NCBI GenBank assembly: GCA_963815445.1
Contig: CAWFGV010000011.1
Coordinates: 620,001-684,000 of the forward strand
Direction: 5' to 3'
DNA length: 64,000 nt
Source: JANLYC01 sp963815445
GTDB lineage: Bacteria > Actinomycetota > Actinomycetes > Propionibacteriales > Nocardioidaceae
Shown here: one piece after another, positions 1-8,028 of the stretch
How the letters are laid out: the number at the start of each line of letters is the position of its first letter
How positions within the stretch are numbered: the stretch's first letter is position 1
The notes under the pieces: model-generated
What the model was told of the DNA's origin: nothing
Seen by the model: only the letters and a program-made list of their open reading frames with translations
The model's database searches: none
Translations under genes and position numbers: made by a program

Positions 1-392
1 TCGTGCTGTTCCTGGTCGTGTTCTTCTGGACCCCGCCGCACTTCTGGTCGCTGGCCATCCGCTATCGCGCCGACTACGCCGCTGCGTCCGTGCCGATGCT
101 GCCGGTGGTCGCGTCGTCGTACGAGGTCGGGCGTCAGATCGTCATCTACGCGTGGGTCACGTTCGCGACCTCGTTGGCGCTGTGGCCCGTCGCCGACACC
201 GGCTGGCTCTACCCCGTCGCTGCCGCCGTGCTGGGGATCGCGTTCGTCGCCGAGGCGCATGCGTTGTGGCGGCGTTCGCGCACCAGCGAGGATCCCGTGG
301 CGCTGAAGGCGATGCGGCTGTTCCACGGGTCGAACGCCTACCTGGCGCTGCTGTTCCTCGCGGTTGCGATCGACCCGCTGCTCACGCGCTGA
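1..392 (+). CDS. ctaB: Protoheme IX farnesyltransferase (heme O synthase), C-terminal part
   Basis: The frame is open at the left edge, so only the last ~130 codons are visible and the start lies outside the window. The enzyme farnesylates protoheme IX to heme O in the membrane, the step before heme A in making aa3-type cytochrome oxidase. The fragment opens with the conserved WTPPHFWSLAIRY stretch of UbiA-type prenyltransferases, followed by about three hydrophobic segments. Heme A synthase, which uses the product, is encoded nearby on the other strand (2925-3875), as is usual in actinobacteria. Confidence 0.9.
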   Translation, partial: VLFLVVFFWTPPHFWSLAIRYRADYAAASVPMLPVVASSYEVGRQIVIYAWVTFATSLALWPVADTGWLYPVAAAVLGIAFVAEAHALWRRSRTSEDPVALKAMRLFHGSNAYLALLFLAVAIDPLLTR

Positions 393-403
393 CGGATCGC
401 GGA

Positions 404-1261
404 TCAGCCGTAGTAGGGCGGGGGCGGCGCCTCGGCCCGGACGACGTTCGACCCGGCGACCTTGTCATGCAGGGCCTGTCGGTTCTTGTCCCACAGCGGC
501 CACAGGTAGTCGACCAGCAGGAGCAGCCCGGCAACGATCCCCAACAGCGGCGACAGGTACAGCAGCTGCACGCCGTAGATGAACGCGCATCGTCTCCAGA
601 TCAGCGCCATGCTCGGCGGGATGCTCGGGTCGTCGCGCCCCCGCACCTTGATCTTCGCGATGCGCTTCCCGGGCGTCGCCGCCCAGCGGCGCAGCGAGAA
701 CACCTCGTAGGCGAGACCGACGAGGATCGTGATGAGCACGATCGGCACCATCGCCTGGACCAAGTTGCTGGGGAAGTCGAACGGGTTGGGCGTTGCACCC
801 GCGTCGGCCCGCCGCTGCAGCTCCTGCGTGTAGTCCTGGTAGGCCTGGAAGTACCGGTACCAGAAGTACGCGTTGAACGGCACCGAGATCAACATCACGA
901 AGATGTTGTCGAGAAGGCGAGCCCCCAGGCGCACCGGCCAGGACGCCAGCGGTACCCCGTCGGGTGTGGTGGCTCGCGAGGGTGGCGACGCAGGCGTGGT
1001 CGGGTGCGGGTCGTACCCGGAATCGGCCTGCCGCGGGGTCGAGCCCCCGGTGGCGTAGCCCGGTCCGTAGGGTGCCGGCGAGCCGAACGTGGGGGAGCCG
1101 TACGTCGGGAAGTCGGCGTGAGCGGCGACTGCAGGCGGAGCGGGTGGTGTCGGAGGCGCCGTCTTCGGGGCGGCGTGGTGGGTCCATGCCGTGCCGTCCC
1201 AGTACCGGTACTGGTCGCCGCTCCAGGGATCGTCATACCAGCCGGCCACGGGTGTCGTCAT
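404..1261 (-). CDS. DUF2510 / RDD-family membrane protein
   Basis: A 285-residue membrane protein of unknown role. Residues 1-30 form a DUF2510 module (GWYDDP...RYWDGTAWT), a soluble N-terminal motif common in actinobacterial membrane proteins. A Pro/Ala/Gly/Tyr-rich linker follows to about residue 120. The C-terminal half is an RDD domain: a first membrane segment starting RLGARLLDN with its conserved Arg and Asp, then WAATPGKRIAKIKV, and a last segment ending in LHDKVAGSNVV. I chose the ATG at 1261 because DUF2510 proteins begin just before GWYDDP; the upstream frame extension is low-complexity. RDD proteins are suspected transporters, but the substrate cannot be read from the sequence. Confidence 0.85.
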   Translation of the reverse strand: MTTPVAGWYDDPWSGDQYRYWDGTAWTHHAAPKTAPPTPPAPPAVAAHADFPTYGSPTFGSPAPYGPGYATGGSTPRQADSGYDPHPTTPASPPSRATTPDGVPLASWPVRLGARLLDNIFVMLISVPFNAYFWYRYFQAYQDYTQELQRRADAGATPNPFDFPSNLVQAMVPIVLITILVGLAYEVFSLRRWAATPGKRIAKIKVRGRDDPSIPPSMALIWRRCAFIYGVQLLYLSPLLGIVAGLLLLVDYLWPLWDKNRQALHDKVAGSNVVRAEAPPPPYYG

Positions 1262-1491
1262 GGCCTCAACTCTCTCACGCAGTGGGGAGTCGGCAGGGGC
1301 CCGGGCACCCTCGGCGTCACCTTGCGTAGGGGCGGAGTCGCGGGTTGTTTTGTCAAGGTTGAAAGACAGATAGCCCTTTAGGGCCATCTTGGACCGTTTC
1401 GGGCAGCGGCGACGTCGCGGCCGGTCGGAGTCGGCGAGACTCGGCACCTGCCCTTCCAACGGGCTGCGAGAGCGGGTTGGGATGGGACAGT

Positions 1492-1520
1492 GTCCCGGGG
1501 GTAGCGGTGGCCCCCGGGAC
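1492..1520 (-). terminator. Hairpin downstream of the YCII-like gene
   Basis: A perfect inverted repeat with 10-bp GC-only arms apart from one A/T pair (GTCCCGGGGG at 1492-1501, CCCCCGGGAC at 1511-1520) and a 9-base loop. It sits 26 bases after the stop of the minus-strand YCII-like gene. There is no T-run, as is common for actinobacterial terminators. The rest of the 285-base gap 1262-1546 shows nothing I can name. Confidence 0.6.
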
Positions 1521-1546
1521 GCACCCCTCCGAGCTCGGCGAGGGAG

Positions 1547-1906
1547 TCACCCGGTCCGGGGCTGCGGCTTGAAGCGGCGAACCTCCTGCGGCCAGCCGCA
1601 TGCCTCCGCGACCTTGCCCGCCCACATCTTCGCGGCCTCGTCATCGGCCACGTCCACCACGGCGAACCCGCCCAGGAACTCCTTGGTCTCGACGTATGGT
1701 CCGTCGGTCATGACCAAAGCGCCACTGGTGGCGTCGGCGCTGTAGACGGGGCCGTCCTCCTCCTCCAGTCCTCCCGCGAAGACGTACACGTCGGCAGCCT
1801 TCATCTCGGCCACGACCGCCTTGGCGAGCGGTCCGCGCCCCCGGAACCACTCCTCGGTGTGGTCGCCCACCCACTGTTGGTTGAAGTAGATGAGGTACTC
1901 GGTCAT
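1547..1906 (-). CDS. YCII-related (DGPF-domain) protein
   Basis: A 119-residue YCII-related domain protein. These small ferredoxin-like dimers have an unsettled function; some relatives act on small substrates or sit beside ECF sigma factors. The family signature is visible as TDGPYVETKEFLGGF near the middle, after the opening MTEYLIYF strand. The ATG at 1906 has an AAGGAG ribosome-binding site 6 bases upstream. No sigma factor or partner gene is adjacent, so this is a stand-alone member followed by the hairpin at 1492-1520. Confidence 0.8.
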   Translation of the reverse strand: MTEYLIYFNQQWVGDHTEEWFRGRGPLAKAVVAEMKAADVYVFAGGLEEEDGPVYSADATSGALVMTDGPYVETKEFLGGFAVVDVADDEAAKMWAGKVAEACGWPQEVRRFKPQPRTG

Positions 1907-2046
1907 GGCCGCTCCTTCGCGTCTGGCGGACTCGGCAGTCCGCGTTCACCTACCCTACGAACGGCGACAGGTGAATCCGACACGGTCGTCACACAACGGG
2001 CTGTTCGGCCGCACGTCTGCAGCCCGGACCACCCGGGACACCTCAG

Positions 2047-2052
2047 TAGGGT
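2047..2052 (+). promoter_or_regulatory. -10 hexamer TAGGGT of the methyltransferase gene
   Basis: TAGGGT ends 6 bases before the GTG at 2059 and there is no purine-rich ribosome-binding site. This spacing fits a leaderless transcript and decides the start. Confidence 0.5.
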
Positions 2053-2058
2053 GGCCGC

Positions 2059-2904
2059 GTGTCCTCACGATCGAGCAGCGACCGCGCGCTACGCCGACCA
2101 GCCGAGCCGGCAACATCGGTCGGATGGTCGTCGGTTGCAGCCGCCTATTCCCGAAGCTTTGCACCTCTGTGCGCCGGCACCCATCACCGACTGCTGTCCC
2201 GCGCCGGTGTCCGCACCGAACCGGCGCGGCGGGTGACGGCCCTTGACGTGGGAGCCGGCACCGGAACTCTGGCGGCGCTCGCCGTCGAGGCCGGCGCGGC
2301 CGTGACCGCTGTTGACCCCGATCCGGAGATGGTGGCGATGTCCGCGGCCACCGTAACCGACGCGCGCATCCTGCAGGCGGGTCTGCCGGAGCTACCGTTC
2401 CGGGCCGGTGCCTTTGATGCCGTGTTCGCGAACTTCGTCGTCAACCACCTGCCGGACCCGCGCGCCGGAGTCTGCGAGCTGGCCCGCGTGACGGCCTCGG
2501 CGGGTCGCGTCGTCGTGACGATCTGGCCCTCCGGAGAGAGCGTGCAGGCGAAGCTGTGGGCAGACATGCTCGTCGCGGCCGACGTCGTCGTCCCGCCGGG
2601 CCACCGGCTGCCTCGCGAGAAGGATTTCCCCCGGTCTGCCGAAGGGCTAGCGACCTTGATGCAGGACGCTGCGCTCGGTGACGTGGTCGCCGAGGCGGTG
2701 CGCTGGACGCATCGTGCCGATCCGGAGTTGTTCTGGGAGGGGGCCGAGGCGGGTGTCGGTGGCATCGGCGCCACCGTCTCCAGTCAGCCGCCTGAGGTGC
2801 GCGAGCGCCTCAAGGCGGAGTACGACCGCCTCGTCCGTCCGTTTCTCGAGGCGGGTCAGCTCGTGCTGCCGACGGAAGCGATCCTCGCGGTGGGCGTGAA
2901 GTGA
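2059..2904 (+). CDS. Class I SAM-dependent methyltransferase
   Basis: A 281-residue cytosolic methyltransferase of the UbiE/Methyltransf_11 type. The SAM-binding glycine motif is LDVGAGTGTLA at about residues 62-72, followed by an acidic residue ending strand 2 (VTAVDPD) and a motif-IV-like FDAVFANFVVNHL. The N-terminal 25 residues are Ser/Arg-rich and probably disordered. The substrate is not evident: the C-terminal half has no quinone- or sterol-specific signature. It faces ctaA with a 20-base gap, and the neighbours suggest no shared pathway. Confidence 0.8.
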   Translation: MSSRSSSDRALRRPAEPATSVGWSSVAAAYSRSFAPLCAGTHHRLLSRAGVRTEPARRVTALDVGAGTGTLAALAVEAGAAVTAVDPDPEMVAMSAATVTDARILQAGLPELPFRAGAFDAVFANFVVNHLPDPRAGVCELARVTASAGRVVVTIWPSGESVQAKLWADMLVAADVVVPPGHRLPREKDFPRSAEGLATLMQDAALGDVVAEAVRWTHRADPELFWEGAEAGVGGIGATVSSQPPEVRERLKAEYDRLVRPFLEAGQLVLPTEAILAVGVK

Positions 2905-2924
2905 GAGGGTCTCGGCGGGGGCCG

Positions 2925-3875
2925 CTAGGAGCCGCTGACGGTCGCACCCTGGCGAGACGCCAGTCCGCGGTCACGCGTGCCGAGCAGCATCCAGGTGGCA
3001 GCGGCGGTTACCAGTGCCGCTCCGAGGACGTGGGCGCCGACCAGCACGATCGGTAGGTCGGTGAAGTACTGGACGAACCCGATCAGTCCCTGAGCGAGCT
3101 CGATCCCGAGCAGCCAACCGGCCGCTCGAACCGCGCGGTCCGGTGCCCGGGTGACCAGGAAGGTCACGAGCGTCCCGACCGTGAGTCCGACCAGCAGGAA
3201 GACCAGGTCGGCATGCACCTGGCTGATCACCGCCGGGCGAAGTCCGTTGCGCGGCGCCTCCACATCTCCGGCGTGCGGGCCCGACCCGGTCACGACGGTG
3301 CCGACGTAGAGCACCACCCAGACCACGGCGTACGTCGCTTGCGCCAGACGCACCGCGGGCATCCCCACGGTCGGCTGTGGCGGCCGGTCGTCCTCGTCGA
3401 CCCGTCGGACAAGGACCACGGCGACGGCGATCATGCCCAGCGACAACAAGAGGTGCAACGACACGACGTACGGGTTGAGGTCGGTGAGCACGGTGAAGCC
3501 ACCGAGAAGCGCTTGCGCCGGCACACCGAGCGCGAGCACCGTGGCAAGCCGCCGCAGCGAGCGGCGCCGCGGTTGGTAGCGCATGACGGCCACCCAGGTG
3601 GCGATGGCGACTGCCGCCAGGACGAACGTCAGCAGCCGGTTTCCGAACTCGATGAAACCGTGGGCACCCATCGCGTCGTGCACCACGAACGAATTGTCGG
3701 TGCACCGCGGCCAGGTCGGGCATCCCAGGCCCGACGCGGTCAGCCGGACGGCCCCACCGGTCACGACGATGACGATGTTGCTCACCAACGAGGCGACGGC
3801 CAACCGCTTGAGGAGGCGACGAGACGAGGCCCGCAGCTGCTGCGGTCCCGGCGCGGCCCTCTCGATCACTCCCAT
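2925..3875 (-). CDS. ctaA: Heme A synthase (COX15/CtaA family)
   Basis: A 316-residue membrane protein that oxidises the methyl at C8 of heme O to give heme A for cytochrome oxidase. Eight membrane segments are expected and roughly eight are seen. Four histidines sit where the heme ligands of the family lie: in HGFIEFGNRL (with its conserved Glu), SLHLLLS, QVHADLV and GAHVLGA. A Cys pair in the first loop (LGCPTWPRC) matches the cysteine pair of type-II CtaA enzymes. The start overlaps the end of the upstream ABC permease by 10 bases, so it is probably the third gene of the ABC operon, an arrangement shared with mycobacteria. Confidence 0.9.
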   Translation of the reverse strand: MGVIERAAPGPQQLRASSRRLLKRLAVASLVSNIVIVVTGGAVRLTASGLGCPTWPRCTDNSFVVHDAMGAHGFIEFGNRLLTFVLAAVAIATWVAVMRYQPRRRSLRRLATVLALGVPAQALLGGFTVLTDLNPYVVSLHLLLSLGMIAVAVVLVRRVDEDDRPPQPTVGMPAVRLAQATYAVVWVVLYVGTVVTGSGPHAGDVEAPRNGLRPAVISQVHADLVFLLVGLTVGTLVTFLVTRAPDRAVRAAGWLLGIELAQGLIGFVQYFTDLPIVLVGAHVLGAALVTAAATWMLLGTRDRGLASRQGATVSGS

Positions 3876-4642
3876 CGGAAGGTCCGCACGGTGAGGGTCG
3901 CCGCGACGGCTGCCCAGACGGCGAGGACGACGAGGTGGCCGACGCCGAGCCCCGCACCGTCGAGCACCTCACGCAGACCTTGGGCCAGCGCGCCTGACGG
4001 TAGCAACGTCACGACGTCGCGCATGGCGCTCGGGTATGACGAGACCGGCACGACGACGGCGCCCGCGACCAGGAGCAGGACGTACACGAGGTTGGCCGCC
4101 GCGAGCGTGGCCTCGGCACGGAGCGTTCCGGCCAGCAACAGCCCGAGGGCCGCGAAGGCGGTTGTCCCGAGCACGACCAACAGCACCGAGCCCAGCACAG
4201 CGGCGAGTCCGCCGGCGGGAGACCAGCCCAACAACAGCCCGATGATGACGATGACGACGATCTGCAGCGCGATGACGCTGAGAAGAGAGACCACCTTGCC
4301 GAACAAGAGGCCGGCTCGCGGCAGCGGAGACGCCCCCAGTCGCTTGAGCACGCCGTAGCGACGCTCGAAGCCGGTCGCGATGGCGAGGGACGTGAACGCG
4401 GTCGACATCACCGCCAGCGCCAGCACCCCCGGCGTCAGGACGTCGATGCGACGTCCCGCGCCGAGATCGATCACGCTCCCGGACTCGGCGCCGCCGACGA
4501 GAAGCAGCAGGGGTATGACGATCGCGAGCAGCAGCTGCTCGCCGTTGCGCAGCAGCAGCTTCGTCTCCATGGCTGCATGCGCCAGGACCATCCGGTGCAG
4601 TGGTCGAGCACCCGGAGCGGGCGCGAACGAGAGGGCGGTCAC
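3866..4642 (-). CDS. ABC-2 type transporter permease
   Basis: A 258-residue permease with six hydrophobic segments, of the ABC-2 exporter class. It contains the typical FERRYGVLKRLGASPLPR cytoplasmic loop of drug- or lipid-export permeases. The GTG at 4642 is chosen because it forms a 4-base GTGA overlap with the ATPase stop, pointing to translational coupling; a longer upstream frame exists but lacks family similarity. Its partner ATPase is directly upstream and ctaA directly downstream. The substrate is unknown; a heme-related role is only suggested by position. Confidence 0.85.
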   Translation of the reverse strand: MTALSFAPAPGARPLHRMVLAHAAMETKLLLRNGEQLLLAIVIPLLLLVGGAESGSVIDLGAGRRIDVLTPGVLALAVMSTAFTSLAIATGFERRYGVLKRLGASPLPRAGLLFGKVVSLLSVIALQIVVIVIIGLLLGWSPAGGLAAVLGSVLLVVLGTTAFAALGLLLAGTLRAEATLAAANLVYVLLLVAGAVVVPVSSYPSAMRDVVTLLPSGALAQGLREVLDGAGLGVGHLVVLAVWAAVAATLTVRTFRWE

Positions 4643-5562
4643 GAGCGGAGCTCCCGCCCGGTGAGATCGAGGAAGACGTCCTCCAACGTGCTCCTGGCGA
4701 CGTTGAGCTGCTCGGGCATGACGTCGAGGGCCGCGCACCAGGCAGTGACGGCGGCCAGCGTGTGGGGATTGACGAGGCCGTCGACGCGATAGCAGCCGGG
4801 CGGCTGCTCGGTCACCGTGCAGTCCGGGGGCAGGGCGGCCACGAGCGGTGCGGTGTCCAGCCCGGCGGGAGCCTGGAAGCTGATCATGTTCTGTGCCCGC
4901 ACCGCCGTCAGCTCGAGCGGCGTACCTGAGGTGAGCACCCGACCGTGATCCACGACGAAGACCTGGGTCGCAAGCCGTTCAGCTTCCTCCATGTAGTGGG
5001 TGGAGATGACGACCGTCACTCCGTCCGAGCGGAGCTCCTCGATCAGCTCCCAGGTGGCTCGGCGCGCCTGAGGGTCCAGGCCCGCGGTCGGCTCGTCGAG
5101 AAAGACCAGCTCGGGGCGGCCCACGACCGCCATGGCGAGCCCGAGCCGCTGCTGCTGCCCACCGCTGAGCCGCCGGTACGGCGTGCGGCCGCACGACCCG
5201 AGCCCGAGGCGTTCGACCAGGGCCGGGACGGGGAGCGGGTGCGCGTGCAGCGAGGCGACGTACGCGAGCATCTCGACAGCTCGAACGGCCGACCAGGCCC
5301 CACCGGACTGCAGCATGACTCCCAGCCGCGGTGCAAGTGCCTCGTGCTGCCCGATCGGGTCGAGGCCGAGGACCCGGACCTGACCGCCGTTCGGTCTGCG
5401 GTAGCCCTCGCACGTCTCGATCAGCGTCGTCTTTCCGGCACCGTTGGGGCCGAGCACCGCGGTGACCGACCCCGGCTCGACGGTGAGCGACAGGCCGTCC
5501 ACGGCGGTCTTGGCACCGTAGGTCATCGTGAGGTCGGTGACCTCGACGGCAGGGGCTGTCAC
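4639..5562 (-). CDS. ABC transporter ATP-binding protein (DrrA-like)
   Basis: A 307-residue ATPase that powers the ABC-2 permease encoded next. Motifs in order: Walker A GPNGAGKTT (~residues 38-46), signature LSGGQQQRLGLA, Walker B LVFLDEPTAGLD, and switch His in ISTHYMEEAE. The C-terminal ~90 residues form the extra domain common in DrrA/CcmA-type exporters. The GTG at 5562 follows a TAGACT -10 hexamer by 6 bases, so the message is probably leaderless. The gene diverges from sufR across an 86-base control region, as in mycobacteria. Confidence 0.88.
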   Translation of the reverse strand: MTAPAVEVTDLTMTYGAKTAVDGLSLTVEPGSVTAVLGPNGAGKTTLIETCEGYRRPNGGQVRVLGLDPIGQHEALAPRLGVMLQSGGAWSAVRAVEMLAYVASLHAHPLPVPALVERLGLGSCGRTPYRRLSGGQQQRLGLAMAVVGRPELVFLDEPTAGLDPQARRATWELIEELRSDGVTVVISTHYMEEAERLATQVFVVDHGRVLTSGTPLELTAVRAQNMISFQAPAGLDTAPLVAALPPDCTVTEQPPGCYRVDGLVNPHTLAAVTAWCAALDVMPEQLNVARSTLEDVFLDLTGRELRS

Positions 5563-5568
5563 GAACGA

Positions 5569-5574
5569 AGTCTA
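5569..5574 (-). promoter_or_regulatory. -10 hexamer TAGACT of the ABC-ctaA operon
   Basis: Read on the minus strand, TAGACT lies 6 bases before the GTG at 5562, with no ribosome-binding site between. A leaderless start is inferred. The -35 position would fall near 5592-5597, at the edge of the DtxR/IdeR-like box. Confidence 0.5.
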
Positions 5575-5593
5575 AACAGGGGATTGCCGCCGC

Positions 5594-5612
5594 TCGGGTT
5601 AGGGCAACCTTA
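5594..5612. promoter_or_regulatory. Possible DtxR/IdeR iron box
   Basis: The 15 bases GTTAGGGCAACCTTA at 5598-5612 match 12 of 15 positions of the core of the actinobacterial iron box (GTTAGGCTAACCTAA), and I count about 14 of 19 over the full site. It sits just upstream of the sufR -35 hexamer and over the expected -35 of the divergent ABC promoter. This is a match by eye only; DtxR/IdeR binding is inferred. Confidence 0.4.
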
Positions 5613-5613
5613 T

Positions 5614-5642
5614 TTGAGCCCCTCGCCGAATTACGACACAAT
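5614..5642 (+). promoter_or_regulatory. sufR operon promoter (TTGAGC-N17-CACAAT)
   Basis: TTGAGC at 5614-5619 and CACAAT at 5637-5642 are separated by 17 bases. The sufR GTG at 5649 follows the -10 by 6 bases without a ribosome-binding site, so transcription and translation probably begin at nearly the same base. Confidence 0.55.
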
Positions 5643-5651
5643 GGTGTTGTG
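5637..5651. promoter_or_regulatory. Candidate SufR operator palindrome
   Basis: A perfect inverted repeat, CACAA-N5-TTGTG. It covers the -10 hexamer, the expected transcription start and the sufR start codon. A repressor bound here would block the promoter, so this is the obvious place for SufR autoregulation; binding itself is inferred. Confidence 0.55.
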
Positions 5652-6485
5652 AAATCCATGCGTGAGGCAACTCGGGCGTCGACCACGTCGACGTCCGCGG
5701 ACACCTACGCCGGCGACGATGCTCCCACCCGCGAGCGGGTGGCGTCCTCGATCCTCGAGCACGGACCGTCCACGGCAGCCGCCCTCGCCGAGCGGCTCGA
5801 GCTGACGCCGGCTGCCGTACGCCGCCACCTCGACCACCTCGTGTCCGAGGGTGCGGTCGAGGCACGCGAGCCACGCGTCTACGGTGCTCGTGGGCGCGGT
5901 CGACCGGCCAAGGTCTTCGTGCTGACCGACTCCGGGCGTGACACGTTCATCCAGTCCTACGACGACCTGGCAGCCAGTGCGCTGCGGTTCGTGCGTGAGA
6001 CCGGGGGAGAGGCCGCCGTCGCGGAGTTCGCCCGGCGTCGTACCTCTGAGCTCGAGGAGCGTTATCGCCCCGCCGTCGAGGCGGCCGCCCCGGCCGATCG
6101 GGCGGGGGTCCTGGCCGAGGCCCTGACTGCCGATGGCTACGCTGCTTCGGTGCGCAGCGCGCCGATCGGCGACCAGCTGTGCCAGCACCACTGCCCGGTC
6201 GCCCACGTGGCTGCCGAGTTCCCTCAGCTGTGCGAGGCCGAGACCGAGGTGTTCGCGCGGCTGCTCGGGAGACACGTCCAGCGGCTGGCCACGATCGCCC
6301 ACGGCGACGGGGTCTGCACGACCAACGTCCCCGACACCGACCAGGGGCGCGGACGCCTCTTGGCCACGATCACCACCGACCCGAAGCCTGCCCCGCACGG
6401 CACCACCAAGCAGCGCAGCACGACACGAGACCACCGAGACCAAGCAGCTCCTGACACCGTTCCGACCGGGAGGTCCACTTCATGA
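5649..6485 (+). CDS. sufR: SUF operon repressor SufR, iron-sulfur winged-helix regulator
   Basis: A 278-residue transcription factor. Residues ~30-100 form a winged helix (AALAERLELTPAAVRRHLDHL as the recognition region, then the wing GARGRGRPAK). The C-terminal half carries four cysteines, C178, C182, C195 and C223, in the pattern CQHHCPV...FPQLCEAE...GDGVCTT of SufR proteins, which ligate an Fe-S cluster; loss of the cluster normally relieves repression. About 45 residues follow the last Cys, a poorly ordered basic tail I do not recognise. The gene ends in a 4-base ATGA overlap with sufB, so regulator and targets are co-translated. Confidence 0.92.
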   Translation: MKSMREATRASTTSTSADTYAGDDAPTRERVASSILEHGPSTAAALAERLELTPAAVRRHLDHLVSEGAVEAREPRVYGARGRGRPAKVFVLTDSGRDTFIQSYDDLAASALRFVRETGGEAAVAEFARRRTSELEERYRPAVEAAAPADRAGVLAEALTADGYAASVRSAPIGDQLCQHHCPVAHVAAEFPQLCEAETEVFARLLGRHVQRLATIAHGDGVCTTNVPDTDQGRGRLLATITTDPKPAPHGTTKQRSTTRDHRDQAAPDTVPTGRSTS

Positions 6486-7900
6486 CATCGATCGAGCAGC
6501 TGAACCCCGAGCTCGAGGGCATCGGTCGCTATGAGTACGGCTGGGCCGACTCCGACCTTGCCGGCGCGACCGCACAGCGCGGCCTCAACGAGTCCGTCGT
6601 GCGCAGCATCTCGGCGCTCAAGAGCGAGCCGCAGTGGATGCTCGACCTCCGCCTCAAGGGACTCAAGCTCTTCGGCCGCAAGCCGATGCCTACCTGGGGC
6701 TCGGACCTCTCCGGCATCGACTTCGACAACATCAAGTACTTCGTCCGTTCCACCGAGAAGCAGGCGACGTCCTGGGAGGACCTGCCCGAGGACATCAAGA
6801 GCACCTACGACCGGCTCGGCATCCCCGAGGCCGAGAAGCAGCGGCTGGTGGCGGGCGTCGCGGCGCAGTACGAGTCCGAGGTCGTCTACCACAAGATCCG
6901 CGAGGACCTCGAGGAGCAGGGCGTCCTCTTCCTCGACACCGACACCGCGCTGCGCGAGCACGAGGACATCTTCAAGGAGTACTTCGGTTCGGTCATCCCG
7001 GTCGGTGACAACAAGTTCGCCGCACTCAACACGTCGGTCTGGTCCGGTGGATCCTTCATCTACGTGCCGCCCGGTGTGCACGTCGACATCCCGCTCCAGG
7101 CCTACTTCCGTATCAACACCGAAAACATGGGTCAGTTCGAGCGGACACTGATCATCGTCGACGAGGGCGCCTACGTGCACTATGTCGAGGGCTGCACCGC
7201 GCCGATCTACAGTTCCGACTCATTGCACTCGGCCGTCGTCGAGATCATCGTCAAGAAGGGTGGACGCTGCCGTTACACGACCATCCAGAACTGGTCCAAC
7301 AACGTCTACAACCTCGTCACCAAGCGAGCGACGTGCGAGGCCGGCGCCACCATGGAGTGGGTCGACGGCAACATCGGGTCCAAGGTCACGATGAAGTACC
7401 CCGCGATCTACCTGCTCGGTGAGCACGCCAAGGGCGAGACCCTGTCGATCGCGTTCTCCGGCGAGGGCCAGCACCAGGACGCCGGAGCCAAGATGGTTCA
7501 CGCGGCGCCGTACACGTCGAGCTCGATCATCTCGAAATCGGTGGCGCGCGGCGGCGGTCGCACCTCCTACCGAGGGCTCGTCCAGGTCGCGGACGGTGCG
7601 CACCACAGCGCCAGCACGGTGCGTTGTGACGCGCTCCTCGTCGACAACATCAGCCGCAGTGACACCTACCCGTACGTCGATGTCCGCGAGGACGACGTGT
7701 CCATGGGTCACGAAGCCACCGTGTCGCGGGTCAGTGACGACCAGCTCTTCTACCTCATGAGCCGCGGGATGCGCGAGGACGAGGCGATGGCCATGATCGT
7801 GCGCGGCTTCATCGAGCCGATCGCGCGCGAGCTGCCGATGGAGTATGCCCTCGAGCTCAACCGGTTGATCGAGATGCAGATGGAGGGCGCTGTCGGCTGA
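6482..7900 (+). CDS. sufB: Fe-S cluster scaffold protein SufB
   Basis: A 472-residue core subunit of the SufBCD scaffold, where clusters are built from SufS-derived sulfur and iron. Landmarks include the beta-helix region with GGRCRYTTIQNW and RATCEAGATMEW, and the C-terminal RCDALLVDN and SMGHEATVSR that hold the cluster-forming Cys and adjacent acidic/His positions. The length is normal and uninterrupted; the SufB intein known from Mycobacterium tuberculosis is absent. The ATG overlaps the sufR stop (ATGA). A 128-base gap follows before sufD. Confidence 0.96.
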   Translation: MTSIEQLNPELEGIGRYEYGWADSDLAGATAQRGLNESVVRSISALKSEPQWMLDLRLKGLKLFGRKPMPTWGSDLSGIDFDNIKYFVRSTEKQATSWEDLPEDIKSTYDRLGIPEAEKQRLVAGVAAQYESEVVYHKIREDLEEQGVLFLDTDTALREHEDIFKEYFGSVIPVGDNKFAALNTSVWSGGSFIYVPPGVHVDIPLQAYFRINTENMGQFERTLIIVDEGAYVHYVEGCTAPIYSSDSLHSAVVEIIVKKGGRCRYTTIQNWSNNVYNLVTKRATCEAGATMEWVDGNIGSKVTMKYPAIYLLGEHAKGETLSIAFSGEGQHQDAGAKMVHAAPYTSSSIISKSVARGGGRTSYRGLVQVADGAHHSASTVRCDALLVDNISRSDTYPYVDVREDDVSMGHEATVSRVSDDQLFYLMSRGMREDEAMAMIVRGFIEPIARELPMEYALELNRLIEMQMEGAVG

Positions 7901-8028
7901 CGGCACCGGGAGCTGTCGACCGACGGAACCCCCTGGTGGCCCACCGGACCAGGCTGGACCCGGCACGCCCGGAGCACGCTGCCCACAGCTCAGGTTTTGA
8001 CTCCGCACGAAAAGAGAAAGTGAAATAC

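Noticed and set aside
1371..1382. Short palindrome GCCCTTTAGGGC upstream of the RDD gene
   Set aside because: Only 5-bp arms, no promoter element beside it and no second copy in the region; likely chance in high-GC DNA.
6482..7900. Possible intein in SufB, as in Mycobacterium tuberculosis
   Set aside because: The protein is a normal 472 residues with continuous family similarity; no intein block is present.
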